Below are positions 44,432 through 54,034 of a stretch of 64,000 nucleotides of DNA, in pieces; within the stretch, counting starts at the first letter, position 1; every line of letters starts with the position of its first letter. The DNA comes from Capnocytophaga stomatis (lineage in GTDB: Bacteria; Bacteroidota; Bacteroidia; Flavobacteriales; Flavobacteriaceae), in the NCBI RefSeq assembly GCF_002302635.1, contig NZ_CP022387.1, positions 1,488,001 to 1,552,000 on the forward strand. The letters run 5' to 3'. The notes under the pieces were generated by a model. It was not told the origin of the DNA. It searched no databases and saw nothing but the letters and a program-made list of their open reading frames with translations. The translations under genes and the position numbers were made by a program.

Positions 44432-45535
44432 TTAATTCTCATAGACTTTCACTCCTGCGTATTCGCTTGAGATGTTAAATATATTTTTTCCGTTTCCTTT
44501 TGTACCGATGATTGTACTTTCCATCATTTGAATGTTCTTTTTGGTGTAGGGGAGGCTCTCCGGCATTGAGATTTTCCCGTAAGAATTGGAAAAATTGTAC
44601 TGAAACTCCCAATTTGGATGATATCCCACTGAAATTCCCGCATATTCCGTGTCGATTTTTACTGAATTTGCTTGCGGAAGGACTTTTTCTATCTTCACCG
44701 AACCATAATCGCAACTGATGTAGATACTTTTAGATACTTCCTTCACCAAAATGCCACAATAATCTGCAATAATCTCGCCTTTTTCCAAATTTTCCACAGC
44801 AATTGCGTTATAACTTACGTTTGCATTGAGTTCTTTTACATCGCCAATCTTCACCGCTGTGTAATCACAGTTGGCTTTGATGTAGTTTGCCTTATTTATC
44901 GATACGCCCGAGTAATCCGCGTTCAAATTGAGCTTATTTATCTGTTCGATAGAGGAATTTTGGCAATATTCGAGGTTGATATAAGCATCGGAAAGGATTT
45001 CCCCCAAGTTGATAGAACCATAATCGGCATCGATTTTCAAAGAACTCATCGTTTTATTCAAAAAAATATTCCCGTACTCGTTTTCCAGCGATATTTTTAC
45101 CTTTTCCGGAAGAGTGATTTTGTAATTTATCTGAAAACTGATGCTTTTTTTGCGTCCGAAATTCTTAAAAAATGAAGAATTGTCTTCAATAACGGTCTTT
45201 GCAGACACTGAATTGCTTCCGGAATTTGAAAAATCCACATAGATTTGCTTTATCCGCTCCTTAACATCGCTCGGATTGTTGCTACTTACCTTAATTTCTA
45301 CCTCAAAATTGATAGAATTTTTATTGTTTTCATTAGTTATGAGCGTGATTGTCCCATATTTGTTCGCTACGAATAGAGAAGCCGTCTCGTTTACCTTAAA
45401 TTCCTTGCGGATTGTCTTTGTTTCGGTATGTTTGTATCTTTTAAATAAATCATTTTCACCCATCGGCGAGCTATTTTCTTTTGCTGAAATAACTCCGAAG
45501 CACAAAATAATGATGATTGATAGTAACTTTTTCAT
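44432..45535 (-). CDS. DUF4097-type secreted beta-repeat protein
   Basis: The 367-residue protein has a signal peptide ending near VISAKE. Short strands alternate in a regular way, for example ENEYGNIFLNKTM, DADYGSINLGEI, NADYSGVSINKA and SCDYGSVKIEKV. This ladder of (D/E)YG-type turns is typical of the DUF4097 beta-helix-like families. It is likely periplasmic or surface-exposed. It follows the anti-sigma gene by 85 bp and probably belongs to the same regulated cluster. Exact function is unknown. Confidence 0.8.
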   Translation of the reverse strand: MKKLLSIIIILCFGVISAKENSSPMGENDLFKRYKHTETKTIRKEFKVNETASLFVANKYGTITLITNENNKNSINFEVEIKVSSNNPSDVKERIKQIYVDFSNSGSNSVSAKTVIEDNSSFFKNFGRKKSISFQINYKITLPEKVKISLENEYGNIFLNKTMSSLKIDADYGSINLGEILSDAYINLEYCQNSSIEQINKLNLNADYSGVSINKANYIKANCDYTAVKIGDVKELNANVSYNAIAVENLEKGEIIADYCGILVKEVSKSIYISCDYGSVKIEKVLPQANSVKIDTEYAGISVGYHPNWEFQYNFSNSYGKISMPESLPYTKKNIQMMESTIIGTKGNGKNIFNISSEYAGVKVYEN

Positions 45536-45620
45536 ATTTTTTCAAGTTTATGTGTCGTTTTTATATTTTTTTAAACTGATATTGCTTTCTTTCGTGATGA
45601 TTTTTGTATTTTTTTTCTTT

Positions 45621-46094
45621 TTAAAGCATCATTTCGATGATATTATTTGAAAATTTAAGTTGTGTATCAAAATTGATAACCATTGCGTTGATTAATTGCT
45701 TGTTTTGCCCTTCTTCTATGATTTTATTTCGGATAGCCAGATAATCGGCGTTCATTTTTTCTAACTGTTTGAGAGCGTCTTCAGTCATTTTTTTGTTTTC
45801 CGTATGATTTTTGATAATATTTATATTCTCCTGAATGATAGGCAGATAATACTGTTCCGATTTGTAAGCTGTTTCGGATATATTTTCGAGGTTTGCAGGC
45901 TTTTGTGCTACCCAAAACAGTACCGCCACCACCGATGCAGCAACTGATATGCTCCAATAGAGAATTTTTCTAACCGTTTGGCGTTTGGGTTCAGGTCGTT
46001 TTTCGGGTTCTGACTGCCGTTTTGCTATTTTTTCAAGGAATCGGGCTTCGTGTCCGTCCGGAAGGTCGTATATGTCAAATATATTTTCTTTCAT
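45621..46094 (-). CDS. Probable anti-sigma factor
   Basis: The 157-residue protein has a single membrane helix at about 44-63 (ILYWSISVAASVVAVLFWVA). A basic cytoplasmic part precedes it, and about 90 residues of helical outer part follow. The start overlaps the end of the ECF sigma factor gene by 20 bp, the standard arrangement for a sigma/anti-sigma pair. It is not a FecR-type protein. The function is inferred from size, topology and position. Confidence 0.72.
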   Translation of the reverse strand: MKENIFDIYDLPDGHEARFLEKIAKRQSEPEKRPEPKRQTVRKILYWSISVAASVVAVLFWVAQKPANLENISETAYKSEQYYLPIIQENINIIKNHTENKKMTEDALKQLEKMNADYLAIRNKIIEEGQNKQLINAMVINFDTQLKFSNNIIEMML

Positions 46095-46629
46095 TTTTGA
46101 GTTTTTCTATGGTTTCACGTAATGATTTTTTGGCTCTGGAGAGCGTTGTTCGGCAATTTCCATCGGATATGTGTAAAATTTCACAGATTTCTTCATTATC
46201 AAAGCCTTCAATGAGCGAAAGATTCAGGATAACGCGTAATTTTTCGGGGAGCAAGCTCAGTGCGTGCAGTAAAACCTTTATTTCGTCCTCTTGAAAGTCG
46301 TATTTTTCTTGTTCGTTGTCGTCAATTTGGTCGATGAAGCTTTCTTCCAAGGAGAGGATTCGTTTTTCCTGCCGAATTATCATCAAAGCCTCATTGATTA
46401 CGATGCGTTTGAGCCAACTTCCAAAGCTACTCTCTCCCCGAAACTCATCTAGCTTTTGAAACGCTTTTATGAAGGCTTCTTGCGTGGCATCTTCGGCTTT
46501 GTCCTGTTGTTGGAGCATACGCAAGGCGGTATTATACATCGCTTTGGCGTACTGTTTGTACAACTCCAATTGAGCTTTGGGGTCGTTTTGGCGACAAGCC
46601 TCGATGAGTATGTCGGTTGAAGTGGTCAA
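46075..46629 (-). CDS. ECF-type RNA polymerase sigma factor
   Basis: The 184-residue product begins at a TTG at 46629 (MTTSTDILIEACRQN). No ATG is available in the frame upstream, and a second TTG ten codons earlier is the alternative. Region 2 contains DATQEAFIKAFQKLDEFRGESSFGSWLKRI. Region 4 contains LPEKLRVILNLSLIEGFDNEEICEILHISDGNCRTTLSRAKKSL. It likely drives the genes behind it: anti-sigma factor, DUF4097 protein and possibly the GIN protein. It is not of the type tied to FecR and SusC receptors. Confidence 0.92.
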   Translation of the reverse strand: MTTSTDILIEACRQNDPKAQLELYKQYAKAMYNTALRMLQQQDKAEDATQEAFIKAFQKLDEFRGESSFGSWLKRIVINEALMIIRQEKRILSLEESFIDQIDDNEQEKYDFQEDEIKVLLHALSLLPEKLRVILNLSLIEGFDNEEICEILHISDGNCRTTLSRAKKSLRETIEKLKNERKYI

Positions 46630-46778
46630 AGTCGTTCTTTTTGTTATAAAGATGCACAAAAAAAGGAATTGTTACAAAATTGAGGAATTTTTTTTCAAAA
46701 AAAATAGTTTTTTTCTAAAAAAATTCCGCACAAGAATAATTCTTGTACGGAACTTATAGTTTTCACATAGAAAAGCTA

Positions 46779-48257
46779 TTACCATCCTGGGTTCTGCTGT
46801 AATTTTCCGTGAAGTTTATCTCTACTGGGAATAGGCCATACAAAGCGGAAATCATCAACTGAACGATTGAGTTCGTGAAATTGTGTCGTGGGCAAAGTTT
46901 TGGCTAATGCCTCAATTTTTTGAGGATTTCTTCGTATTACAGGTTCTTTCCATCGTTTCAAATCAAACAAGCGAAATCCCTCAAAGGCAAATTCCCGTAG
47001 ACGTTCCGTCTTAATTTCCTCCCATAGTGCATTCCCACTGAGATTTACAGTTTGCAAACCTCGAGATTTTTTAATTTCGTTAAGATGGTACAATGCGTTT
47101 GCTTGGTCGTTATTTTTGAAAGCAGCTTCACTGGCAATCAAATAAGCTTCGGCGACACGAAAGACTTTCGGTGCGTGTGCATAATCGGGATTCTCTTTAC
47201 CCGTTTCGAGCTCAGGGTTACCTGGATATTTATTCACAATGTAAATATCAGGCACATCGTCATTAAACCCAACTTCAATAGTTTCCTTTCTGAAATAAAT
47301 ATCTCTTCGATAATCATCATCTCCGTACAAATCTACAATCCATTGAGTGGGAATATAGTATGGCCTTACTTTTCCTCTTGACTCCAAAATGTAAATACCA
47401 TTTGTTGAAGGAAGTTGGTCTGGTTTTGCTACGTAAAGTTGAGTTATACTTTCTGATTTAGAATCATTATGCCACATCTTTTGTAGCTCTTCTGAGGAAG
47501 AAGCCAACGGATATGTACTCAAAATTTCGTTTGCATTTTTGTAGGCTTCACTCCATTGCCCCATAAAAAGCAATACGCGGGCTTTAAGTATTTTTACCGC
47601 ATCAATCGTAAAGGTATCGGCTCCTTCTTCTCCATTTTTGTTTTCAAGTAGCGTTTCTGCTTTGGTAATATCCGACAGAATTTGATTGTATGTTTCTTGT
47701 AAAGAAGCTCTTACATTTTTGGTTTTTGTATTAAAAACCAATTCTAACGGAACACCCAAATCTGACTGAGCTGTTGCTTGATCATAAACCTTGCAAAACG
47801 AAGTTACCAAACGCGTGTAGATATACGCTCTCCCTAAATGAAGTTCTCCCGTGTATTGATTGAGTAATTCTCTTTCCTCTTCGTCCCTAACGGAAATTCG
47901 TGTAAAACCGCTTAAAGCTTCGTTGATATTACTAATGGTTCTATAACTTTCCCTCCAAAAATCTTCTAAATTTATGTCATCTGGTTTTAAGGTTTCCCAT
48001 CGATGGAAGGCCTCGTAACGCCCTCCATAAATTGCAGTAGCATTGAGCAAATCACTCTGCACATCATTCGTCATCATATATCCGCCATAAACGCTGGAAC
48101 GCAACCGAATATACATTCCGTTTACCCAGGCTCGTGCGTCAATTACCTTTTCAAACGCATCTTTTGAGGCAATGGAGTCATACGGTGATTGCTCTAAATT
48201 ATTACAGCCAACTAAGGTCAATGTTATGATTATAAAAATGTAATTAAGTGTTTTCAT
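46779..48257 (-). CDS. SusD/RagB-family lipoprotein
   Basis: The 492-residue protein has a lipoprotein signal with lipobox VGC at the N-terminus (MKTLNYIFIIITLTLVGCNN). The SusD alpha-helical TPR core is seen in the middle, and the C-terminal RagB signature region RLREFAFEGFRLFDLKRWKEP is present. SusD proteins cap the SusC barrel at the surface and bind the nutrient, often a glycan or peptide. It starts 12 bp after its SusC partner. No enzyme gene accompanies this pair directly, so the substrate is not evident. Confidence 0.92.
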   Translation of the reverse strand: MKTLNYIFIIITLTLVGCNNLEQSPYDSIASKDAFEKVIDARAWVNGMYIRLRSSVYGGYMMTNDVQSDLLNATAIYGGRYEAFHRWETLKPDDINLEDFWRESYRTISNINEALSGFTRISVRDEEERELLNQYTGELHLGRAYIYTRLVTSFCKVYDQATAQSDLGVPLELVFNTKTKNVRASLQETYNQILSDITKAETLLENKNGEEGADTFTIDAVKILKARVLLFMGQWSEAYKNANEILSTYPLASSSEELQKMWHNDSKSESITQLYVAKPDQLPSTNGIYILESRGKVRPYYIPTQWIVDLYGDDDYRRDIYFRKETIEVGFNDDVPDIYIVNKYPGNPELETGKENPDYAHAPKVFRVAEAYLIASEAAFKNNDQANALYHLNEIKKSRGLQTVNLSGNALWEEIKTERLREFAFEGFRLFDLKRWKEPVIRRNPQKIEALAKTLPTTQFHELNRSVDDFRFVWPIPSRDKLHGKLQQNPGW

Positions 48258-48269
48258 TTTGTTGCCCTA

Positions 48270-51200
48270 TTAAAATTTTATTTCTATTCCAAAAGTATAT
48301 TCTTTCGTTCCGGGATTAGCTCCTGCGGAACCCGCCGATGTGTCAAACTCAGGGTCTAATCCGGAATATTTGGTGAAGGTCAACAAATTACGACCTGTAC
48401 CAAAAACACGTATATCTTTAAAAAAACCTATTTGATTAAGAACCTTTTGTGGCAAGCTATAACTCAACGTAAGATCTTTCATACGAATGAAAGAGGCATC
48501 CTCTATCAAACGACTGTCATACTCGGTAAAAGGCAATCCGTGTTCATAAGCAGGAAACGTTGCAACATCTCCTGGTTTCTTCCAATTGTCAAGCACCCTA
48601 CGGCTTTGATTGGAGTCAGGAAAGGATATTGTCCCAACAGGATTTTCAGTAAAATAACGATCACTATTTATTGTATATTTTCCAGAAGAAAAAGCAAAAG
48701 CAACTCGTAAACTGAGGTTTTTATAAGCCGCGTCTAACCCGAAGCCCCCATTAAATGGCGGATTTCGTTTGATGCCCGTATTTTGCCTTAATGCAATCGC
48801 GTCAAATGTGTTAGTTACACTGTTAGCGTCTATATTGGTATGTATCAAGTCTTTACCTGGTAGATACCACTGTGAATATCCATCTTCTGGATTTACACGC
48901 CAAAATATTGGATAAAAATACAACAAAGGTTCGCCTACTACAAAACTTACAGGAGTTTGTTCCCCAATAATATAAGGCAGATTATTGTGCAATTCTAAAA
49001 TTTTTTCTTGATTGTAATTTAACGATAGGAAAGGCGTTACGTAAAAGTCCTTACCCTTGACAACACTTACTGCTAAGGTTGCATCAATTCCTCGATTTTG
49101 GAATTTCCCTCCATTTTCCACAATTCCCTCACTTCCCGAAAAAGAAGGGCGTGGTACAAAGCCTAACATATCGTTGATAACTCGGTCATAAACCTCAACA
49201 GTCAGATCAGCTCTCTTAAACATTCCCAAAGTTACCGCTAATGTAGTTTTAAGCTGTTTTTGCCATTGAATATCAGGATTTCCAGCCCCCGAAAGCAAAT
49301 AACCAGGTAAATCTTTATAGGACTGGTTATTCAAAACCAAAGAAAGAGAGGCGTAATCACTAAGAGCATTGGAATTTCCACTTGTTCCGACACTAAATTT
49401 CAGGTCTAAATCATCAATCCAAGAGGAATTCTTTAAGAATTTTTCTTCTTTAAGTTTCCACAACATTCCTACCGACCAAAAGTTTGCATAACGATTGTTC
49501 TTTCCGAAACGTGATGAGCCATCTCTTCGAGCAGAAATATCAAAGAAGTACTTGTTGTTATGTCCGTAGTCCGCACGAATGAAAAAGGAATTGTACGTAC
49601 TAACCGAACGCCCATCTCCCACATCTTTGTCAGAAGTGCCGTGAGAAAGCATTGTTGCACGGTCAGACGTTTGTCCTTTGGAAATAGCTAAAAAATGAGA
49701 ATTATCATAACTTACTGACTCTTGCCCCAATAGGAAAGTAAACCTATTATTCCCATTTATGTTATGTACATACTCTGCGGTATTAGTAAAGGTTTTAATA
49801 ATGTTTTCTCCTGATGTACGTGAAGTATGGGCTTTTTGTTTTGACGAACTCAAACTTATTTCATTATCTCTCTGAATATACGAAGGATATATGAAATCAT
49901 AACCAATAGAATTGATATATTCCACTCCTATTTGTGATTTGATTGTCAGGTTCTCTATTGGATTGACAATGAAACTTATCTGAGGAATAAAGTTCATATT
50001 TTTTGTCTTTGCAGGATGATTATCTGCAATGTAATTGGGGTGAGGAACTTCCAAACCAGGAATATAATCATATCTTTTTCCGTTTCCGTCAACAGGCGTG
50101 TAAATAGGTGGCGAAAGAATGGACAAACTTCCGTAAGAAGCATTCATTCCTCCAACGTAAGGGTTTTGCATATATTCTCCATAATTGGCGGATACGCTTA
50201 AATTCAAATCTAACCAATCGGTTAAGGAAGTCCTCAAATTTATTCGACCCGTATATCTCTTGAAACCTGAACGATACATTAGTCCTTCTTGGTTAAAGAA
50301 ACTACCAGACACATAATAATTGGTTTTTTCACCCCCTCCTGAGGCTGAAACATCAATCTGTTGATTAGGTACATTATTTCTGAAATAAACTCTATCCCAC
50401 CTTGTACTATAAGGATTTTCTCTCAAAAGTGCATCTACCTCTTCCTGAGTCATATAGCCTTTATCAACCAAATAATACGCATATTCATCAACATTCATTA
50501 TGTCGTCAAAGAATTTACGACTTGCCAAAGATGAAAAACCGTATTGCGAACTTATTGAAATGACTGGTGTCTGTCTGTTTTTTCCGTTCCGAGTAGTGAT
50601 ATAAATTACCCCGTTGGCAGCACGAGTCCCGTAAATGGAAGTTGCCGAGGCGTCTTTCAGAACGGAAACACTTTCAAAATCAGAAGGATTCATCATAATC
50701 ACAACTTTTTTGGAAACTGGTGAACCGTCCAGAATAAACAAAGGATCTCCACCCCCATATAACGAGCCAATTCCGTGCAAACGAATACTTCCCATTCCGT
50801 AAGGCTCTCCCGAATTAGAGAAGATGGAAAGCCCTGCCACCTTGCCCTGCAAGGCATCAAGAAGATTTGCCGACGGTTTGTTAGAAACTTGTGTCCTATC
50901 AATTTTTACTACTGACCCAACCAAAGTGCTCACCTTTTTAGCAGAACCATACCCAACAACAACGACATCTTCTAACTCATTGATTTCTAAAACCATTTCT
51001 ACATCAATAGTTTGAATACCTGGCTTTACTTTATGTTCTTGCTTTTCCATTCCTAAAATGTAAAAGATTAAAACATCGCCATCTTTCGCCTCTATTCGAT
51101 ACATTCCATTATAATCCGTTTCCACACCACGCATCGTATTCTTTACCGTAACACTTATATTGTGAAGTGGTATTCCAAATTCATCGACCACTTTCCCAGT

Positions 51201-51296
51201 AATCAGCCTATTTTGTGCCAAAGCAGTTTGTATAAAAACACAAAAGAACAAAACAAGTCCAAACCATTTCAATGTTTTTTTATTGTTGACCTCCAT
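48270..51296 (-). CDS. SusC/RagA-family TonB-linked outer-membrane transporter
   Basis: The 1008-residue protein has a signal peptide ending near TALAQ. The carboxypeptidase-like domain (about 30-115) is followed by the SusC linker motif DVVVVGYGSAKK. The plug domain contains LDALQGKVAGLSI and IYGTRAANGVIYITTRNGK. The barrel occupies the remainder. There is no N-terminal STN signalling domain, so it would not signal to an ECF sigma factor by that route. With the SusD gene it forms an enzyme-free transport pair downstream of the N-glycan cluster. Confidence 0.94.
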   Translation of the reverse strand: MEVNNKKTLKWFGLVLFFCVFIQTALAQNRLITGKVVDEFGIPLHNISVTVKNTMRGVETDYNGMYRIEAKDGDVLIFYILGMEKQEHKVKPGIQTIDVEMVLEINELEDVVVVGYGSAKKVSTLVGSVVKIDRTQVSNKPSANLLDALQGKVAGLSIFSNSGEPYGMGSIRLHGIGSLYGGGDPLFILDGSPVSKKVVIMMNPSDFESVSVLKDASATSIYGTRAANGVIYITTRNGKNRQTPVISISSQYGFSSLASRKFFDDIMNVDEYAYYLVDKGYMTQEEVDALLRENPYSTRWDRVYFRNNVPNQQIDVSASGGGEKTNYYVSGSFFNQEGLMYRSGFKRYTGRINLRTSLTDWLDLNLSVSANYGEYMQNPYVGGMNASYGSLSILSPPIYTPVDGNGKRYDYIPGLEVPHPNYIADNHPAKTKNMNFIPQISFIVNPIENLTIKSQIGVEYINSIGYDFIYPSYIQRDNEISLSSSKQKAHTSRTSGENIIKTFTNTAEYVHNINGNNRFTFLLGQESVSYDNSHFLAISKGQTSDRATMLSHGTSDKDVGDGRSVSTYNSFFIRADYGHNNKYFFDISARRDGSSRFGKNNRYANFWSVGMLWKLKEEKFLKNSSWIDDLDLKFSVGTSGNSNALSDYASLSLVLNNQSYKDLPGYLLSGAGNPDIQWQKQLKTTLAVTLGMFKRADLTVEVYDRVINDMLGFVPRPSFSGSEGIVENGGKFQNRGIDATLAVSVVKGKDFYVTPFLSLNYNQEKILELHNNLPYIIGEQTPVSFVVGEPLLYFYPIFWRVNPEDGYSQWYLPGKDLIHTNIDANSVTNTFDAIALRQNTGIKRNPPFNGGFGLDAAYKNLSLRVAFAFSSGKYTINSDRYFTENPVGTISFPDSNQSRRVLDNWKKPGDVATFPAYEHGLPFTEYDSRLIEDASFIRMKDLTLSYSLPQKVLNQIGFFKDIRVFGTGRNLLTFTKYSGLDPEFDTSAGSAGANPGTKEYTFGIEIKF

Positions 51297-51325
51297 AAAC
51301 AGATAAATTAACTATAATAACGCCA

Positions 51326-51333
51326 CAAAAATA
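51326..51333 (-). promoter_or_regulatory. -7 promoter box of the second SusC/SusD pair
   Basis: The minus strand reads TATTTTTG, 29 bp before the SusC ATG. A TTG 16 bp further upstream is close to the usual spacing. A separate promoter suggests this pair is controlled apart from the N-glycan cluster. Confidence 0.45.
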
Positions 51334-51515
51334 ATATTTTTTCCCATACCAAAAAGATTTGATGATTTTTTTTTACAAAAAACAATGAATCAATATCGTT
51401 TTGACATATATTCAAAAAAAGAAGCCCAACCACATTTGGATAGGCTCCTTATCTTCGATTAGAATACTCGTTTCTGTTTAGCTTCTGTACTATTTTTCCC
51501 AAACGAAGAAAAAAA

Positions 51516-52592
51516 TTACCACCCAGACACGCTAACGAACATTTCCCGTTTGGTAGCTCCTTTCTTTTTCTGTATCTTACCGTTTACGAGTTCGCCCTGA
51601 TAGATATCAAAGACGCGTATCGTTTGATTCACTTTTGTTCGAATCAACTCTTTGAGAGTCAAGGAAAGTACTCCTTTTCGGTCAGGATTCAAGCTGTGTA
51701 CTTCAACTAATTCTTCATTCACATTATCAATAAAAATGTGTTCTTCCTGCTCCATAAAAGTATAGAATTGAAGTTCCGTACTCAAATCATCAAATCCTAT
51801 ATAGTGTGAAAAAGTGTTAGGAAGAGACTGCGACCACCACTCTGTGCTTTTGTAATATGGTGCTGTTTCTCCTACAAATGTAATTTCACCTATTTTTTCT
51901 CCTTTTTGGTCATTAACAAGCGAATATACAGGCAACTGTACTGAACCTCCGTTTGCTAATTTTGTAGCATTTATCGCTATTCTGTATTTGGCACCATCAC
52001 CTTGCTTTTGAACCGCAACCACTTGTACTCCTTCTTGCATCAAATCTTCCAAAAATACAGGACCTAAAAACTCCATATCAATGGCAGCTCTCTTTCCTGT
52101 TTCTTTTGTATTCAAAACCCATACGGTTTTTCTATCATCATCTGTGTAAACAAAACTCCCTTCTCTTTCCACCAGATTTTTTACGTCTATGTAAAAGTTA
52201 GGAATCACTTTGTCTTGTACGATTTGCAGAACAAAATCATTATACCCTTCTCTCTTAAAAATTACTTTTTCGGAGATTTCGTTAATGTTTCGTCCGTAAA
52301 AATCGGCATAAAATTCACGCGGATTTTTTGTTTTGACTTTCAGGAATTCTCCTTTTTGCAACTCCACATCTTCTGAAAAAGAAATACTTACCCGATAATC
52401 TTTGCCTTGTTCCAAAGTTATTTTTCCTTCCTTAACAGCATCAGTAATAATGTTTTCTCCTTGTTTTACCACGATTTCTGTCGGGATTAAATCTTTTTTG
52501 GAGCCAACTATCGGGGTTTCACCTTTGTTATCGTCGTCCTTAGCACATCCTACAATTAGTAATGCACTTATCAAATATACAATATTTTTCAT
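51516..52592 (-). CDS. Surface lipoprotein of unknown function, last gene of the N-glycan cluster
   Basis: The 358-residue protein has lipobox VGC and the mature start CAKDDDNKGE, a strong Capnocytophaga-type surface-export signal. The rest is beta-rich without a catalytic motif I recognise. A first domain (about 35-145) may resemble the DUF1735-like domains of the neighbouring proteins. It lies 17 bp after the GH18 enzyme gene and is clearly co-transcribed. A glycan-binding role is inferred from context. Confidence 0.7.
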   Translation of the reverse strand: MKNIVYLISALLIVGCAKDDDNKGETPIVGSKKDLIPTEIVVKQGENIITDAVKEGKITLEQGKDYRVSISFSEDVELQKGEFLKVKTKNPREFYADFYGRNINEISEKVIFKREGYNDFVLQIVQDKVIPNFYIDVKNLVEREGSFVYTDDDRKTVWVLNTKETGKRAAIDMEFLGPVFLEDLMQEGVQVVAVQKQGDGAKYRIAINATKLANGGSVQLPVYSLVNDQKGEKIGEITFVGETAPYYKSTEWWSQSLPNTFSHYIGFDDLSTELQFYTFMEQEEHIFIDNVNEELVEVHSLNPDRKGVLSLTLKELIRTKVNQTIRVFDIYQGELVNGKIQKKKGATKREMFVSVSGW

Positions 52593-52609
52593 TTTATTTT
52601 CACTTTAAA

Positions 52610-54016
52610 TTAATCTTTGGGTCCGTTATGATACTTTCCTTCGAAAATACATTCTTCTCCGTAAAAAAGTTTGGTTGCTTCGCTTAAAGCGGTGGCAGCC
52701 CTACCTCCTTTTATAGTTCTTCCATTTATGTTGAAAATCATCAGCAAGCCCATACAATCTCGAAGATTTTGTTCTGCTCTATATTTGGCGTTGTACGTAT
52801 TTAACCCTCCTTGTGCAGCTTCTATTGATAGTTTCCCATAACGTTCATCAGGAATTCCAGCAAAAGAGCCGTGATCTTCGCTATAATTCGCCCAACTGTA
52901 ATCCAAGTAATCCTTAGGTTTTTTGCCTGTTTCATCAACGGAATCATACCTCAGATTGTGTCCGTAATCGTACAATGTCAATAATTTATCAGGCATTACC
53001 TCTTTCATTGCTCTCATAAACCATAAAAGAGACTGATTGCCTTTTTCAGGTTTTTCTGGTAGCACATCGTACCTTGCATACTCCTCATCAATATCCCAGC
53101 CATCAATACCCAGCTTATCGGTGTAATGCTTGCATTGGCGAGCAAAATCAAGAGCTTCTTCGTAATTTTGGAAGTTGTAATATCCTACTCCTTGATGGTT
53201 TGGTAATATGTCAATAAGTACTTTTATACCTCTGTATGTTAAAGGTTTAATATATTTTTCAGGGTCGTTTACAATGGGTTGTAATTTATCGTTGAAATGC
53301 AGGACACGTCTTCCCGCCTTTGCATCGTAATTCATATTGGCAGCAAAGAGAATCACTATGTCAAAAACAGGTTTTTTGCTTTCCTTCAAGATAAATTGCC
53401 CCATATTGCGGATATCCCAATCATTGGTTTCTACATAAGCTACCATTTTCATAGGCTCTTTGCGATTAGGACAGTTGTAATCCCCAGAAGGCATTGGCTT
53501 TTTGTTTGTTTCTGAAATGGCTACATAATCAGCATCTTTGCGGATAAACACAGGGTGCATCATTTTCTTTCCGTCCATATTGACAATTAAAGGCAAAATG
53601 TAATCACCTTGCTCCAAGCTCTCGTATTCTTTCAATTTTACTTGAACTTCACCTGAATTATCTCCTTTTTTGAAGGTTCCTTCAACGAACTCATAATGAG
53701 TTTCAGGGAAAAGAACATAGTCGAACACTCCTTTAAAATCATTGTAATCTTTTACTAACTTTTGCAAATCGGACTTTGCTAAGGTAATTGTACCATCTTC
53801 TTTTGCAGGATGTCCCAATTTAGCAACAAATGTGTATGTTCCGTCTGCTGATAAGTTAGAAGAAGAAGCTTCGGGATTTATTTTGTTAATTAGGGCACTC
53901 TCTGAAAATGCACCAAAAGAACTTTCAGGTTTTGGAAGTTCAAATTTTGGGTCTAATTGTGATTCACAGGCAGCCAAAAAAGATACTGCTGCGAGTGCTA
54001 AAATTATTTTTTTCAT
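52610..54016 (-). CDS. DUF1735-GH18 endo-beta-N-acetylglucosaminidase, surface lipoprotein
   Basis: The 468-residue protein has lipobox AAC. A DUF1735-like domain occupies about 30-170, and a GH18 TIM barrel about 185-460. The catalytic motif DGWDIDEE (residues 305-312) fits DGxDxDxE, with Glu312 as the acid. In this family the enzyme cuts between the two GlcNAc residues of N-glycan cores. The architecture and gene order match the B. thetaiotaomicron enzyme BT3987, which acts on high-mannose N-glycans. The C. canimorsus Gpd system contains a comparable enzyme. It probably acts at the cell surface and hands glycans to SusC/D. Confidence 0.88.
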   Translation of the reverse strand: MKKIILALAAVSFLAACESQLDPKFELPKPESSFGAFSESALINKINPEASSSNLSADGTYTFVAKLGHPAKEDGTITLAKSDLQKLVKDYNDFKGVFDYVLFPETHYEFVEGTFKKGDNSGEVQVKLKEYESLEQGDYILPLIVNMDGKKMMHPVFIRKDADYVAISETNKKPMPSGDYNCPNRKEPMKMVAYVETNDWDIRNMGQFILKESKKPVFDIVILFAANMNYDAKAGRRVLHFNDKLQPIVNDPEKYIKPLTYRGIKVLIDILPNHQGVGYYNFQNYEEALDFARQCKHYTDKLGIDGWDIDEEYARYDVLPEKPEKGNQSLLWFMRAMKEVMPDKLLTLYDYGHNLRYDSVDETGKKPKDYLDYSWANYSEDHGSFAGIPDERYGKLSIEAAQGGLNTYNAKYRAEQNLRDCMGLLMIFNINGRTIKGGRAATALSEATKLFYGEECIFEGKYHNGPKD

Positions 54017-54034
54017 CTTAAATACAAATTAAAA

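Noticed and set aside
48270-51296. SusC receptor signalling to the nearby ECF sigma factor
   Set aside because: The protein lacks an N-terminal STN domain, and the anti-sigma factor is not of the FecR type.
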